This document shows, in pieces, positions 34,001 to 48,100 of a DNA stretch of 64,000 nucleotides (position 1 is its first letter; every line of letters begins with the position of its first letter). This DNA comes from Pterois miles (Eukaryota; Chordata; Actinopteri; Perciformes; Scorpaenidae). The notes under the pieces were generated by a model. The model saw nothing but the letters and a program-made list of their open reading frames with translations, ran no database searches and was not told the DNA's origin. The stretch is from contig CAMQGK010000466.1 of the NCBI GenBank assembly GCA_947000775.1, positions 372,001-436,000 on the forward strand, in the 5' to 3' direction. The translations under genes and the position numbers were made by a program.

Positions 34001-37000
34001 AATGTTTCGGTAGCGCATTAATATTGTTGTCACTCACTTTCCCCAGAAGAGTGTGCCATGCTAATGCATGGCCATCCTTCCTGACAGCCATCACGTCACT
34101 CATGCTTATCATGTGTTTTATGAATAAGTGAGGCAGCAGTCAGTATACAATATCTTTGTCACATTTGTTTAATAATCACATTTTAGGGATCTTTGCAAAA
34201 TGAAAGATGATTTTCTAGTGGGCGATTTCAGAGTTTGTCTCACAACCCAGAAATTTAGTTTCTACTGCAGCCAAAGTGTCCGTCAGAAGGTTCTGTGTCC
34301 TTCAACAACCCCTGCTCGTTTGTTTAAGTTTGAATATACTCAGACTTAATGCTAAACACAAGCAGATGAAGAGACATGGAAAGTCTCGGTATCTGTTTGG
34401 TCTATAAGATGCCGCTGGCTGAAGATGAGACAGTCTTCCCGGCAGCAGATGTGCTGTATCTACTATGGCTAGACTGACAGACCAAATGTTTTACCTGGAA
34501 GATGTAGTCGCCAGGCTTCACGTCTGTGATGTCAATCCACTGACAGTCAATGTCATGCCTGTATGTATCCCAGCAGCCGACTGTGATGCCTTGTGCCCCA
34601 AAGTTTGCACATTCATACTTCTTCTGGATACCTGTCGGCATTCAGAGCCGTTTTTAGTATTAAACCATTTAGACCATCAGATATTTTCATCAAATCAAAG
34701 ATTCAACAACATAGATCCAGCATGAGTGCACAAGTTAATTAAAAATGTTCCAACTGAAAAACCGAGCCCGGTGTTGCCAGCTCTTTTCCTATCAAAGTAG
34801 CTATCACCACGAGCTCCAAAAGTCCCTAAATCTAGTGAGACAGTCACCAAGTCGGCAACGCTGACAGTCCGTCTGTTCAGGCATCCCAACAAAACCACTC
34901 CACCAAACTCATCATTACGAACATAAACATATAATGAATGAATGGTGAACGTGACCACTGTGACATCAGATTTTTTCTCTTTTTTTGTCAGAGCATTTGA
35001 TTTATTGATTACTGCTGAGATATGATGAGAATTTCAACTAATGCCTTTACCTTTAACAGCACCATAAATATTTTGATACTGTATTTTTACTTTATTTTCT
35101 TCTTATGAAAGGATATAAAGTTAAACTGCAACTCAGTGGCACAAATCTACACAAAGCCACAGTATATAATACAAACGAAAAGGGAAAGAAGAATATTTAC
35201 CTTCGTCACAGTGAGTGTCCTCCAGACAGAAGCTGGCTTTGTGTCCCTCTGCCACTTTGGTGCCGTTTAGAGTCAGCAAGTCATAGTGGGTGAATACCTC
35301 CATACTGTGGTAATGTCTGGATTAGACAAGGAAAAACACAATGTTGAAACATCCTATATAGGAAACATCCTATATTTAGCAACTCCACAATAACATACAT
35401 GCTCTTATCCATGACAAACTCCAAACAGCATTTACAGCAGGAGTACAGGGGAAAAGCCTAACCACCAGTGGGATATAGGGATTTCCAGGATAGTTAGACA
35501 TTGTATTATCTTATTTAAGATTCATCCCATATGATTTCATTCAATTTCACAATGCAGTATTCAATATATTGTATTTTCTGTTTTTTTTTTTTACCAAAAT
35601 TATTCATTACAGTTTTACCGTTGTGTATTAAATTGAGAGTAACAAATCAGGTTTCATACAGTCATGATTATGAAAGCAGCTGCAAACCACAAACTGTAGG
35701 TATTGTCGAGGTCTCACCTGTGACACTCGTGCCAAACCCAGGAGTGGTGTGCTGCCCGAGGCCTGAAGTCTGACTGGCCGTTGTTCTGGATCTGGGAGGA
35801 GAAGCGGAGAAGGCGGCGGTAGGAGCTGGAGTCGGCTTTGTCAGCACTACTGGACAGACAGTGCTCCTCGTGGGCACACTGCAGCGCGTACATGGGTCGG
35901 TCCTCCAGGTAGGTGGTCTGCTCCACAGCCTGGGCGCTGAGGACCAGGTCTGGGGCCACTGGGAGGAGAGAGCAACAACGGACGTGGTTCAGACCAGCAT
36001 GTTTCACAGAAACTCAAAGTTCCCCAGTTAGTCTTTGATAAAATATTTAAAAGAAATACTCCTTACTATTTAAAACATGATATCCAACAGCACAATATAC
36101 AATTTTCCACATATTTAATTTAATTTTAAAACAAGCCTTCTTCACAGCAGCTATTTGGAAATGTCATATAATAAAGGCGCAGGTATAACTAATAACATTA
36201 ATAATGGCTCAGTTCTATTCAAGTGTCCCAGTAAGTCATGACATAGCGATGATGACCCAGATACTTGAGCAGCTTCAGCATTTACATGTCTTGTCCTACT
36301 GTAACATGTCAAAATGTCTTTCATAAAAATCTGTAAGATTCTGAATGTATACACTACTTGTATTCGACAGTTTCTTACTCTGAGTACAGGAGACCCCCGC
36401 AGCGAAGCGTCCACCTCCTTTGGGACAGTGAATGTGTTTCCCGTGATGTAGACACTGCTCCAGAGTTAGTTCAGTTCCTGAACATCTCACTCCACTCATC
36501 AAGACTGCATCTGCTGAGGCATCTCCTTGCCAGTACCATGTTTCCTGATAAAAGAAGAGCACAGAAAACGGATGTCACTCAGCCAAAACCCATCAAGCTT
36601 TATCTCAGTTAGTCTCCACTCTAGCGTTATAGACATATGTTGCTGAAATAACAGAAAATATACTCTAAAATGTCCCTTCAATGCATAGGCCATATAATTA
36701 AAAATTGAAGGTGTGTGGCCTTGGCATGCAAGGCCTGTCTCCCGCTGTTTTAATGTTCTGGGATTTTCCCAGGTCACATAAGACAAACGTTTTTGCTTTG
36801 TGGTCCGGAGACCAGTCAAGCCTTTAGGCAGTCAAGTCTAAAGTGAGTCAAGTCTAAATCCAGTCTTAAAACCTAATTTTTATGACATACTGTAAATTAA
36901 TTCAATATTTTTGGAGACACCCTTATTATTGTTTCTTACTGAGACTCAGATAAAAAGATACCACTGTCATGGCTGTACAAAAGCGGTATCAATCTCATCT

Positions 37001-37282
37001 GACCCTTTGTCAGAAAGTGAATAAGTGTTCTTTCCAAAATGTCTAACTATTCCTTTAAATCTGACCTAATCCCAGTCTCAGGTCTACAGCGTGGTTACAT
37101 AGGCTCATCTATTTATGCCTGAGTCAGCTGGAATCACACAGATGAAAGTCATATTGCTCAAACTGTTGTGGAACTTTGTGTGGGAACATTTTAAACAGAA
37201 ACATTATCTTAATTTCCTCCTGTATTTAATTTGAAATGTTAATCCCAGTTTTCCCACAAGGCATAGCTAATCAAAGGGTCCA

Positions 37283-37377
<95 letters not shown>

Positions 37378-40300
37378 CCTGACTCAGCCATATTACAGCA
37401 TTTTGCAGACCACAAGGAAATGAACTGTAGAAAAGCCCCCCTCATACTTTCCATCATCTTTCAAGAAAGTGGAGGATTCATGAGAAAGAAACTGAGCTGA
37501 GGGATATGGATGTGGGAGTACTTGCTGGTGGGCTGAGGAGAAGGGCAGACATACACACAGCAGTATAGTTTAAGCTTGGTGTCATTTGTTCCATCTGGTG
37601 GTGGGTTTTGCCTGCAGAAGTATTTAAAATTCAGACAGGAAAGAGTCTCTGGAGAGGCTGAGTCCGTGCCCTGCTACGGTAACAAAGAGCAGACATTTAC
37701 TACTCCTAAACCTGCTGTTAACATGAGAAGTTTTATGCAATGGCAACTTACTGTGTGTGATGATAAAGGGACATGTTATTATGATAGCTTGACCTGATTA
37801 TTTGACTTGGCACTGCATCATGCTTTTTTTTTTTTTTTTTTTTTTTAAAAAGTGAAATAGCTGCTTGTAATCACAAATAGACCCTTTATTTCACACTGGA
37901 AGAGCACAATGTTGAACTGTAGTCCCGTACTTGACTAAAGGGCAAGTGCTCAAGCAGTGACCGCAAACACATGACATGTTTATGTGTTGTATCATTAGAA
38001 GTGCATTGCACCTAATTGTCCCAAACACTCTTTAGTGAGATAAACAGTCTCCAACAGATCCAGTCCAAGTTTCACTCCCCTGCTGTTATCAACAAACGTC
38101 CCTGTGATTCACAAACACTTTCCAGACCTGTATCACCTTTGACCACAAATACAGCACTGGTTTTAAAATAGAAATATATAAAGAACATGAGGAGGGGCTT
38201 TAACTTTACTAGCCTCTCACCTCATGACATACGGGGAGCACTGGGGGTATCCTTTAAAAAGCAAATGTAAGCAGGACAGAACTGTGACGCTGTCAAGTCA
38301 TGCCACAGGCTTTAGCAGGGCAAAGCTCCACTAAACTTCAAACAGCAAACGAAGGTTTCCCCATCACTCCCACTGGGGACTTTAAAGCTCATCTGTTTTT
38401 TTGAAGTTTCTAAGACAGTTACAACCTTATTTTGCCCTCTGGGATCAATAAAGCTCAAAGATTGTTAAAGTGAGACACACACCCATGGAAAGTACTGTCA
38501 GAGTGGCTTCCTCTTGTCCGTATTACACATGGCTGTAACTTTCATGTCATGTTCAATCTATTAATCAACTATAATCTAATAACATAGGTATACTAGCTAA
38601 GCTATTAATTACCCTAACTTTGAAACAATTGCATTATAATGTGAGGAAAAAGACAGCAGAAAAAGCAGAGGCCTGGCCTGAGATGCAGACTGACAACTTC
38701 CACTATATGGAGTGTGTGTATATTTCTTTACATTTTACCAGTTTAACCTGGTGTTACGGTAAATCTAGTTTCCCTTTTAAGATACAAGACTGTAAAAAAA
38801 AAATCATGCTCATATTGATGCACACACAGTACACTTAAAACACAAATGATTGTAAATCCATCAGTCTTTAGGACAAAACGGTGACAGGTATAGAGGCCCT
38901 AAGAGGCCAGTGAGAAAAATGAATTTGGGTGACCCATTTTATAAGTCTAAGGATAATCTTTATGAGTCCCTTAAATCTGTCATCTGTGCAAACAGGTGAA
39001 TGTACTAATTAGGACTAAAAGCATTCACGTTTTCTTCCATGTGAGTTTCACATTCTTCATGCACTCTAAACTAGGCCTGTCAAAGTTAACATGACAGTAA
39101 TGCATTAAGGCAGATTTGTTTTAACTCTACTAATTTATTTAAAACATTAATGCAACTTGTAATTTTTAGGTTGTAGCGGGCTCAGTTTTAAAGCTAGAGT
39201 GAAGATACTGGTATCCTTTTGGGAAGGAGGCTAAATAACACTCCAAACTAATAAGAACTCATATGTGCAATTACATCATCTGTTCAATTATTGTAACTGG
39301 ACAATTATTTATTAATATGCTGGACATATTTTAGCTTTACTTTTCTACCATGTATTTATTATTTTATTTGTATTAATACTTTTTAAAAATCTATGCTTCT
39401 TGTTTATTGCACTATCCACTTTGCTGCTGTAACGTGAATTTCTCCACTGTGGGACTAATAAAGGAACATCTTATCTTATTTTATCTTAACTGGCATGGCT
39501 ATTTTCAAAGGGGTCCCTTGACCTCTGACTTCTAGATATGTGACTGAAACTGGGTTCTCTGGGTACCCACAAGTCTCCCTTTGGGGGCGGAGTAGCTAGT
39601 CTGTGGGAGTTGGCTTGGGAACCGGAGGGTCACCGGTTCAAGTCCCGCTGGCAAGCTGAGTGTGAACTGGTGCTGGAGAGGTGCCAGTTTCCTCTTGGGC
39701 ACTGCCGAGGTTCCCCTGAGCAAGGCACCAAACCCCCACTGCTCGGGGCGTTGTAGGAGCAGCCCCATCACTCTGACATCTCTCCATTGTTGCATGTTTG
39801 TGAGTGTGTGTTCGGGTCTGCATGTACCGTGTATAAGTTAACAACAGAGTGAAAAAATTGAATTTCCCCTCATGGGACTAATAAAGGACTATCTTCTTCT
39901 TTTCTCAGACATGCCCACTTTATGATAATCACATACAGTTTGGGGCAAGTCATAGTCAAGTCAACATACTGACACACTGACAGCTGTTGTTGCCTGATGG
40001 GTGAGTTTGCCATATTATGATTTGAGCATTTTCTTTATGGGTTTCTGGACAATATTTGTCATTGTTTTGAGTTGTTAATTGATGTTGATAAGAGTATTAA
40101 ATACTTTACAAATCTCTCTTTAAGGTACATTTTGAACTGATAGAAATGTGTGATTAATTTGTGATTAATTGCAATTAAATATTACCTGGAAAGCATGGTT
40201 GGCAAATCCCAAGCCCAGCTGTCTACACACTACCATGGCCTCCATGGTCCCCCAGCTGTCACTGCACACTGTGCCCCACACCATAGAGCCGTTCCTCTCT

Positions 40301-43300
40301 GCCAGAACCTCCACACGGCCCTCGTGGGGATAACGGCCGCCATTTAACCGAAGCTAAGGACAGAGACAGACAGGTTTGTCCTCCAGCTTTATACAAATCT
40401 TTATTTTTATTTACTAGAGAGATACAGAGAGGTACTCACTCTATTGTGGAAGCCCATGGCGGGAACATTACACTTGACTGCTGCGTCTTCCTCATGGCTG
40501 CAGCCCAAAGCGTCTCGGTTGAAGTAGCACTCAGTCAGTGACTTTTCAAACCCAGAACACTCCACCTCGTTCATGTGGACCGGCCCGATCCCTACAGAGA
40601 AACACATTAAAAATGTTTGCCATTCTGCTGAACTTATGACTAAAGTCACAGTCACTAAAAATTAGATAAACAGCTGGAGCATTAGCATCATGTGCATCAT
40701 AGAAAACTATTTATGAAGAACTGTCATCCATTTCCATTACTGGAAAGAAGAAAGCTGATTGTTGGGTTACACAATGATTTTGGGAAACACAAGCCTGTGC
40801 TCCCCAATATTCCTCAGTAAAACAGCAGTGTCCTCGGCTGCTTGTGTGGAACAAAAAGTCCATCTTAAGACAGATGCTTAGACTTCCTGTTCCCTAGAAT
40901 TAAAGCACAAAGGAAACAAGCAGTCAGCTATGTCAAATGAAAATGACACACTTGAGGACCGTAAAAAAATTAAACTTCACTATCTTTTTTTCCAAGTAAA
41001 AAAAAACAAAACATCTCAGTTTAGTGGAGTTTCCATAAAAACATGTGTGAGTACTCGCTCTATGCTGGTTTTCTTCCCAAATGACTGAGCAGGAATGTTT
41101 CTAGTGATGCGAACGCTGAAACTACAGCCAGAGACCAATACAGACGGAGGGCCGGTGGAGAAAAATAAATTCATAACAGGAAGAACACAGTGTTGCTGTA
41201 AACAAACAAATTAAAAACAAATTATATACATGATAAATGCCGGAAAGGATGGATTGAGTTTATCAACCCATATAGACCTGATTTCAGATAAAAGAGCTCC
41301 AGTTGTATCCCCCTTGGTTCTCTGCTACACACACTCGTGTTCCTGTTGTTTTCCCTCTTTGTTTGTCGGATTTGTACTGTCATGTTTTGTTAGGCTTCAT
41401 TAACAGAAGTCCAGTGTAAGATGCTTTGTACCTATTGATGTTACATTATTTATCTTGTTTATCAAATGTAAAAAAATATGTTGTATCCTGAAAATAAGTG
41501 AAAATAAAATATGTATATAGAAATACATAGATTGCATAAAAACTAGTCTCCCATAGAAATTCAGGAATCATTTCCCATGCATTTCAGTTTTATTGACATT
41601 CTTCCCAAGTCTACTTCAGTGACTTCACAACAATCAGCTATTTCAAATCTATGGTGTGTGTATGGCACAGTGGTCAGCTCATAAAGAAATCCATCCCTCA
41701 AATAACCTTGTACACTCTCCAACAAAGAATTCCTCCTCTGAAACCCATAAAGGCTGTTTTTCCTTGCTGGAACATTTTGTGCGCTCTTCTGTTTTGCTGT
41801 GAGAATAAGGCAGAGGAGAGCACAACTGATCCAATGCACATGTGATTCTTATAAGGCTGTGGTATATTGCATTACACAGAATCAGGGTCTGGGTCAAAGT
41901 ACAAGCATTAATGTGCTACTCCATACATTCCCCAATGTAGTTATATGCTGACTTAAGGTCTGGGCTGATTGAAGTGAGACAAAAACAAGTGGTGGTACTG
42001 AGGCCAAAGATAAGGTGGAGGTTTGGGGTCTCTGGTTTCAGTCCACACCTTTAAGTTTCACAGCTGGGAATGAGCTCTGCTGGAACTTTTGTTTGTGCTG
42101 TAAATGTGAAAAGTCATCAAAGCTAAAAGCCTGTGAACAATTTAAGTTCAACAGTATCTCAAAAAGATACCTGAATACGTGGACTAGTACAGGCTACCTG
42201 TATTGGTGAGAGCTGTGCCTCTATGGAGTTAGGAGTGTGCCACCAAAATAACTTCATGACTTCGTCAAAAGTCCTATCAATACTGTATATTTGAGACCAT
42301 ATTAAAAAGAACAGCACTATTTCAGCTGATTTTTTTTATTTTTATAAACCCATAAAACAAAATTTTTTAAATAAAGATCCTTTAAATCTGGATTTTAAAG
42401 AATTATGACCAAGGTATGCCCTGAACTGTGTAATGGAGAAACTGTTTCTATATTACCTCAAACATAACTTTGGCATTTCTGTACTGCAATTTCAGCTCAG
42501 TCAATTTATCAGTCTAGCCTGAACACTAAATCCCCTTTTGTATTTGAAAATTTCCCAAAATGTAGGTATTTTATTTTTATTTGTGATGGGGGTGTATTCA
42601 AGATAAAACCAGGGAGGCTCAAGACAAAAAGTTTATTTTTTCTTCTTTTTTTCTTAAATTCCGGCACACTTGAGCCTCCATACAGGTGTAGCACCATTTC
42701 CATTAGTGCTACGTTATACAGTGACTAATCTCTAGATCATACCTTGTCCCATTCGGGCGCCAGTCAAGGCCTCTTTGGCGCTACCGAACCCCAGCTCTCG
42801 ACACACCACGGTGGCAGCTCGAATGTTCCAGTTGTCGTCACACACGGTCCCCCACTCCCCGTTCTTCAACACCTCCACTCGCCCCTCGCCAATCATAGCT
42901 CCGCCTCTAAGACGCACCAAGGGTTGCTGCGGACACAGTCCACCAAAAAATAAAATTAGTTTAAATCTTACAGGGAACAGTCTTTCAAATTCAAAGTATT
43001 ATTTTTTTTAAATCTACAGCAACTGATGAAGTCTGAATTAACTGTATTTATTTACTTTAGTCAGCTCTTTTAATTTGGACATAAATGCAATATGCAGCAA
43101 CATATAACAATAACCTCAAGTCATAGCCTGAATAATGATTTACTCAACATCAATAAACAAGCAGGCATCGGGCTCGCTATGCTGCTCACATTGCTCATAA
43201 CTGCATTACAGATGTAAATAAAACAAGCACTCATGGCTTTATTTGGTCAACAGTATTTTTGGACCATTGTTGTTTGTTTTGCAGGGTAGACAGCAATTAG

Positions 43301-45131
43301 GTGTTACCTTGGTAATAAGTAATACACAATAAATATCAAGCGAGACTATTGATAATTTGATTGTATACATGACAGATATTTAGCGTTCATCCATTCAAAT
43401 ACTTCCAGATGCTTGACTACGGCGATTAATGAGCAGGAAATGTTTAAATCCAGTGCTGGACTCAAATCAAGAAGTGATTCTAGGATAGTGTATCGTGTTA
43501 CCCAACCCTGTAGTTACATAACAAATGTGTGTGGTTCTTATAATGTCATAATACTAATGCAGCAACATATCTAGACTGCAAACCTTTTGAATAAAACATT
43601 CAAATGAGCAAAATAAAATCTCAATCTCAAACCACATTGTTCTGCAAAAAATACAGGCATGAATTAATTGAAGAAGTAATGAGAAGTTATTCAAGAAATG
43701 TCATCTGCATCTGCTGCGTGTGAGACTAATATCAGTCTTATGGTACCATAAACAGTGTTGTTGAAGTGTATGTGTGATGATTTTCAGTTTATCATTGTTC
43801 TCCCACAAAGGAAGACTCCAGATGGGATTACTCGTAACAGATTACATGACTGTTCCCCCTTATTAGAAACACTCAGTTTTTCCAGACATCTGATTCTGTT
43901 CATTCTAACAAAATCATCAAAATTCAAAGCAACTGTTGATCTTAACCGTCCTCCTTTGCATGATATGCTGCATTCACACAGTAATTAATCAAGTATTTTC
44001 AACATGGTCTATGGCGTGTTTTGAAGTTAAAGCCCTGTCTTCCTTTCTGTCTCATTATTTCACTATGCATTGTTGTAGTAAGTAAGTGTCTAGAGATTTC
44101 AGTTAAAAAGGCAAATGACTCAAGTGAAATGTTGCACATGGCCACAGAAACAGCAAAGACGACAGCTGAGTTTCAAACCCAGGACTTTCTTCCTATGAAG
44201 CGGCCGAGCTAAGCTCAATCTGACCTACCTCCACCCTGTAGGCCTTCCTGTAGCCAGCACTGACGCTGGGAGCGAAGGCCCGTCCAGGCACACAGCTGAC
44301 CACTACAGGCATGCCCTGCTCACAGGTGCTGTTGCCCTTCAGCTGTATCTCTCCGCCGAGCTTACAGTCGGACAGGTCGGCCTCGTTGCCTGTGCAGTTG
44401 ACAGAGAAACCCCAGTAGTTCTTCTTACGACGCTTGGCCAGCAATCTGAGAAGGAATGATATAATAATGCAATCTATTACAAACTATACTGTATGCGTTT
44501 TTTGTTCATTTGTGTAAGCTCACATTACTGTCAACCATAAGTGAAAGCATGTCCTCATATTTTATGTTAAAAAAGTCAACATTTTTCCAGTCTTTAGGGT
44601 ATAGTTCATGCCAAAACCTGCAGACTTGAAACTTCAGAAAGGTAATCCATCACGAAGAAAACATGCCATCAGTCTTCTTTGTTATGTTATGTTATGTCAT
44701 CATTTCCTAGATTGTTTTGAAAAGTGGTCTGCTAGGTGTGTTCAGGTGCTGGAGAGAGGCTCTGACATCATCACCCGCTGAGCTGCATTTTATCTTAAGA
44801 TTCAGATGTCAAGAAATTTTAACGAGCACGTCACACAACAGCAAAAAAGAAAACAGTTATCAAAGCTATGCCATCTGGATGTGAGGGACTTTCTATATCA
44901 AGCAAGTTTAATACCAGTTTCATATCAACTGATTAAGAAGAAGGCTGGTTGTGTGATGGGGACTGCCCTGGAGCCCCTAGAGTTGGTTGTTGAGAGAGGG
45001 ATATTGCACAAACTGCTAAGCATTATGGGCAACACTTGACATCCCCTGCACAATCTGAATGCAGGGGATGAGTGTGTTTTCAATGGGAGGCTCCTTCAGC
45101 TCTGCTGTAATAAGAATCGCTACAGGAAATC

Positions 45132-45174
<43 letters not shown>

Positions 45175-48100
45175 CATCTCTTAATAGAATTGCAGGTATG
45201 AAAAACATCTTCAAAAATCTAAAAAAGTTTGGTTTGGAAAATGGTTGGCAGTACTGTAAAGTCTTTAAAACATCAAAAACATCAACAGCACATAAAATAT
45301 TTTACCATTCTTTCTCACACTTCACAAAAATATGAAGGAGCTGTTTTATGGGAAGTAGGAATTTTAGTTATTTATTGTGAGATGTTCAACAACAGCCATA
45401 CTACGCTGTGAAGCACAACAGGGATATTGTTGTGAGAGTACCATAACATGCTCATGACCCCCATCTTGGAAGTCATCAACTAAGGGTCATTGAGGAACCC
45501 AACAACAGGTCCGGGCCTTTGGAAGAAGCAGACCATGTAATTAAACCAGCATGAGTTACATTTACAGCCTTTCTGTTCTTACAGCTTACCCAGATGCTGT
45601 GAACAGAATGTAGTCAGTTTGAATGCAAGGAAATTTTGTGCTCTGTGAAATTGTTTTGAAGAGATGCAAAATTTGATTGTTTTGAATTTTGTTGGACTGT
45701 TATTTGCATGTTTGGTGAATAGAGCTCTCCTTTGTTGTTCCATATAAAAGACGCATTGAATGTGATCTTTCACCTCTGTAAAAAAGTGAACCAATGTGAG
45801 ACCACATGCTTTAAAACCCACAAGTTTTTAATGCATCTTATCATGTGCTTCCTTCAGTTAAAATGCATCCACATGTAAGACTAGCATCAAGTCAGATGAG
45901 ATCGTGTTCACCAAAACTATAAAAATAGAAAATGTTTTAATCAAAGTCATCTTCTTTGCCTTCATCTTATTATATCATAGCCAGAAGCAGCAATTTGAGT
46001 ATGTAGCTGCAAATTTGACCACATTATACCTGATCATTGTGTTGACTCACAAATGCATGTCTGATGTCTCTCTGGTCTTAATTTGAATGTGGTTGGACTG
46101 TGGCTCTGAGAGCCTTTCAGATGATTGTAGAGACCAGCACTGATGGGATGTACATAATGAATAGATTAGAGGTATGAAAACATAAACTCCTGCACATAAA
46201 GTTCACTGAAGACCAAACCAACCAAGATATGTTCTTCTTTGAGGGCAGGTAGCCACATTTGTTTCTAAAAAAAAACAACATTTGATTATTGGGTTTAAAC
46301 CTCATGCTGAGCTATTTAAGAAAGAAACATGATGGTCTCTTTCATGCAGTTACCAGATCAGGAGATTTGCTCATGTGGTTATTCTCTCACGTGCCGTAAG
46401 CATCCATCTTGTTTTGAACTTCAGCTCTCATGTTAGTAGATTAAAATTATAAGACGCAAAGTGTTCTTGGAAATAGCTGCGTTAACCTACATAGCCACAT
46501 TTTGCTCAGAGGGACATAATTAGATGCAGCCAAAAAAGCCACTGTTTCACAGCGTATTGTACCCAGAGGTTTCCCAGCAAGGCACATCCTTCATCCTCTA
46601 AGACTTCCTCTGGCAGTGTTTGGCTTCCTGTCAAGAATCTCCAGACTGAAGTCTGTTTAATCTCAGTGTGGAAAACGGATGAAGGGTTGAGTGATGACCA
46701 GCATAAACAAATGTGGTTACGCAACATTTCTTAACATAAAACATTCCTGAAAGACTCAAAGTCAACAGCACTTTCTAGTAAATGCAATATTTTTTGCATA
46801 AAAAGTGTTTGTATCATGCAGGAAAATGTAGTGTGCCTCTGAACAAACATTTGATTATTGGATATATACCTCAGGCCGAGCTGTTTAAGAGAGAAACATG
46901 ATGTTTCATGCAGTTACCAGATCAGGAGATTTGCTCATGTAGTGATTCTCTCACATACTGTAACAATCTCTTTTGTTTTGAACTTCAGTTCCCATGTTCC
47001 CATTCCTGTTTTTGACAAAAGTGTCAATATAATATCATTCATTATTTATGTAGCACTGCTATATTTGCATATCATAAACTGTAATTACTGGAATAACTAA
47101 AAGCTAAATGTTTATGTTGGAGTTCAACTCAGGTGAAGACTTTCGTCATATCTAATTGGCCTTAATTAAACCCTGCTTCTGCCCCCCGGCTCCATTACTC
47201 ACTTGTATGGTCGGGTATTGAAGCGCTTCTCCCCGGGGAAGCCGTACATGCCACAAATGACTCTGCTGTTCTTCTCCGTCCACTCCTCGTTACAGATCTG
47301 TCTCCACTTGCCTCCGTCTTTCACCTCCAAAAAGCCCTCAGTGATGGGAATCCTTTTCCTGTGAGAGTATGTGGCCCTAATCCTCACATCCTCCACCTGC
47401 ACCGTCAAACCCTGAAAAACAGCAGAGGATATGTTTCATCGCTACACGCCATATTACAGGTACTGTGCAAAAAGTTTAACCTCTTTAAACGAACAATGTG
47501 CATAATTTGGTGGCATCTAGCGGTATGTTTGCAGATTGTAACTGATTGAATACCGGTCCGCTCCCTCCTCCCTTTCCAAGATCGCGGTAACATGAGTGCA
47601 AAGCCGTAGCAATGCAAAACCGTTGTAACCTGTTCCCCTTGTTCAGAGGCCATGCTTACTATAACATCACTACATCAGGAGCAACATAAGTCAGATGACG
47701 GCTGACAGTACCACAATTTTGTGCTCTGCGACTCTTGTTACCGAAGTTTCACAAGCGTGCCAAACAACAATGGTGGCATTCAGGTAATGTAAAATGCTTA
47801 AGTCTCTCTCTAGAACCAGTGTTTGGTTTGTCCGTTCTGGGCTACTGTACAAATATGGCTGAGCGACATGGCGGACTCTGTGAGGAGGACCCGCTCCCTA
47901 TGTAGGGCTCATTCTAAGCTAATGAAAACCAAACGATTCTTAGTTTCACGTGATTAGACACTAATGAAAACAGAGTTATGAATATTATATTCCATTTCTG
48001 CTAATAAATCCCCTGAAATGCTCGAGTTTGTGTGCCAAAGTGCCAAATAACAAATGTTAGCATGCTAACATACTAAACTAAAATGGTGAACATGGTAAAC

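Larger units (their letters stand above)
39068..40183 (+). mobile_element. MITE of the 24042 family, carrying two later insertions
   Basis: The left end TAGGCCTGTCAAAGTTAAC and body segments (GATAATCACATACAGTTTGG, AAGTCATAGTCAAGTCAAC, TTGATAAGAGTATTAAATAC) follow the same order as in 24042-24768. The right end stops at GTGATTAATTGCAATTAAAT, without its terminal GACAGC, next to the loxl2 exon 7 donor. A LINE tail (39254-39490) and a SINE (39583-39905) interrupt it. Confidence 0.85.
36545..40185 (-). other. loxl2: loxl2 intron 7
   Basis: Contains a long (AC)n tract, a T-run of about 22 (37824-37846) and the nested transposon complex at 39068-40183. The part from 37850 to 39060 shows nothing I recognise apart from a LINE-tail-like CTCTGGGATCAATAAAGC near 38438. 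Confidence 0.7.
44446..47202 (-). other. loxl2: loxl2 intron 3
   Basis: Holds the (ATCT)n tract and a direct repeat of about 150 bp (46280-46435 and 46847-46998). No coding exon. Confidence 0.7.

Noticed and set aside
37239..37457. Minus ORF with poly-CV
   Set aside because: Created by the (CA)n tract in loxl2 intron 7.
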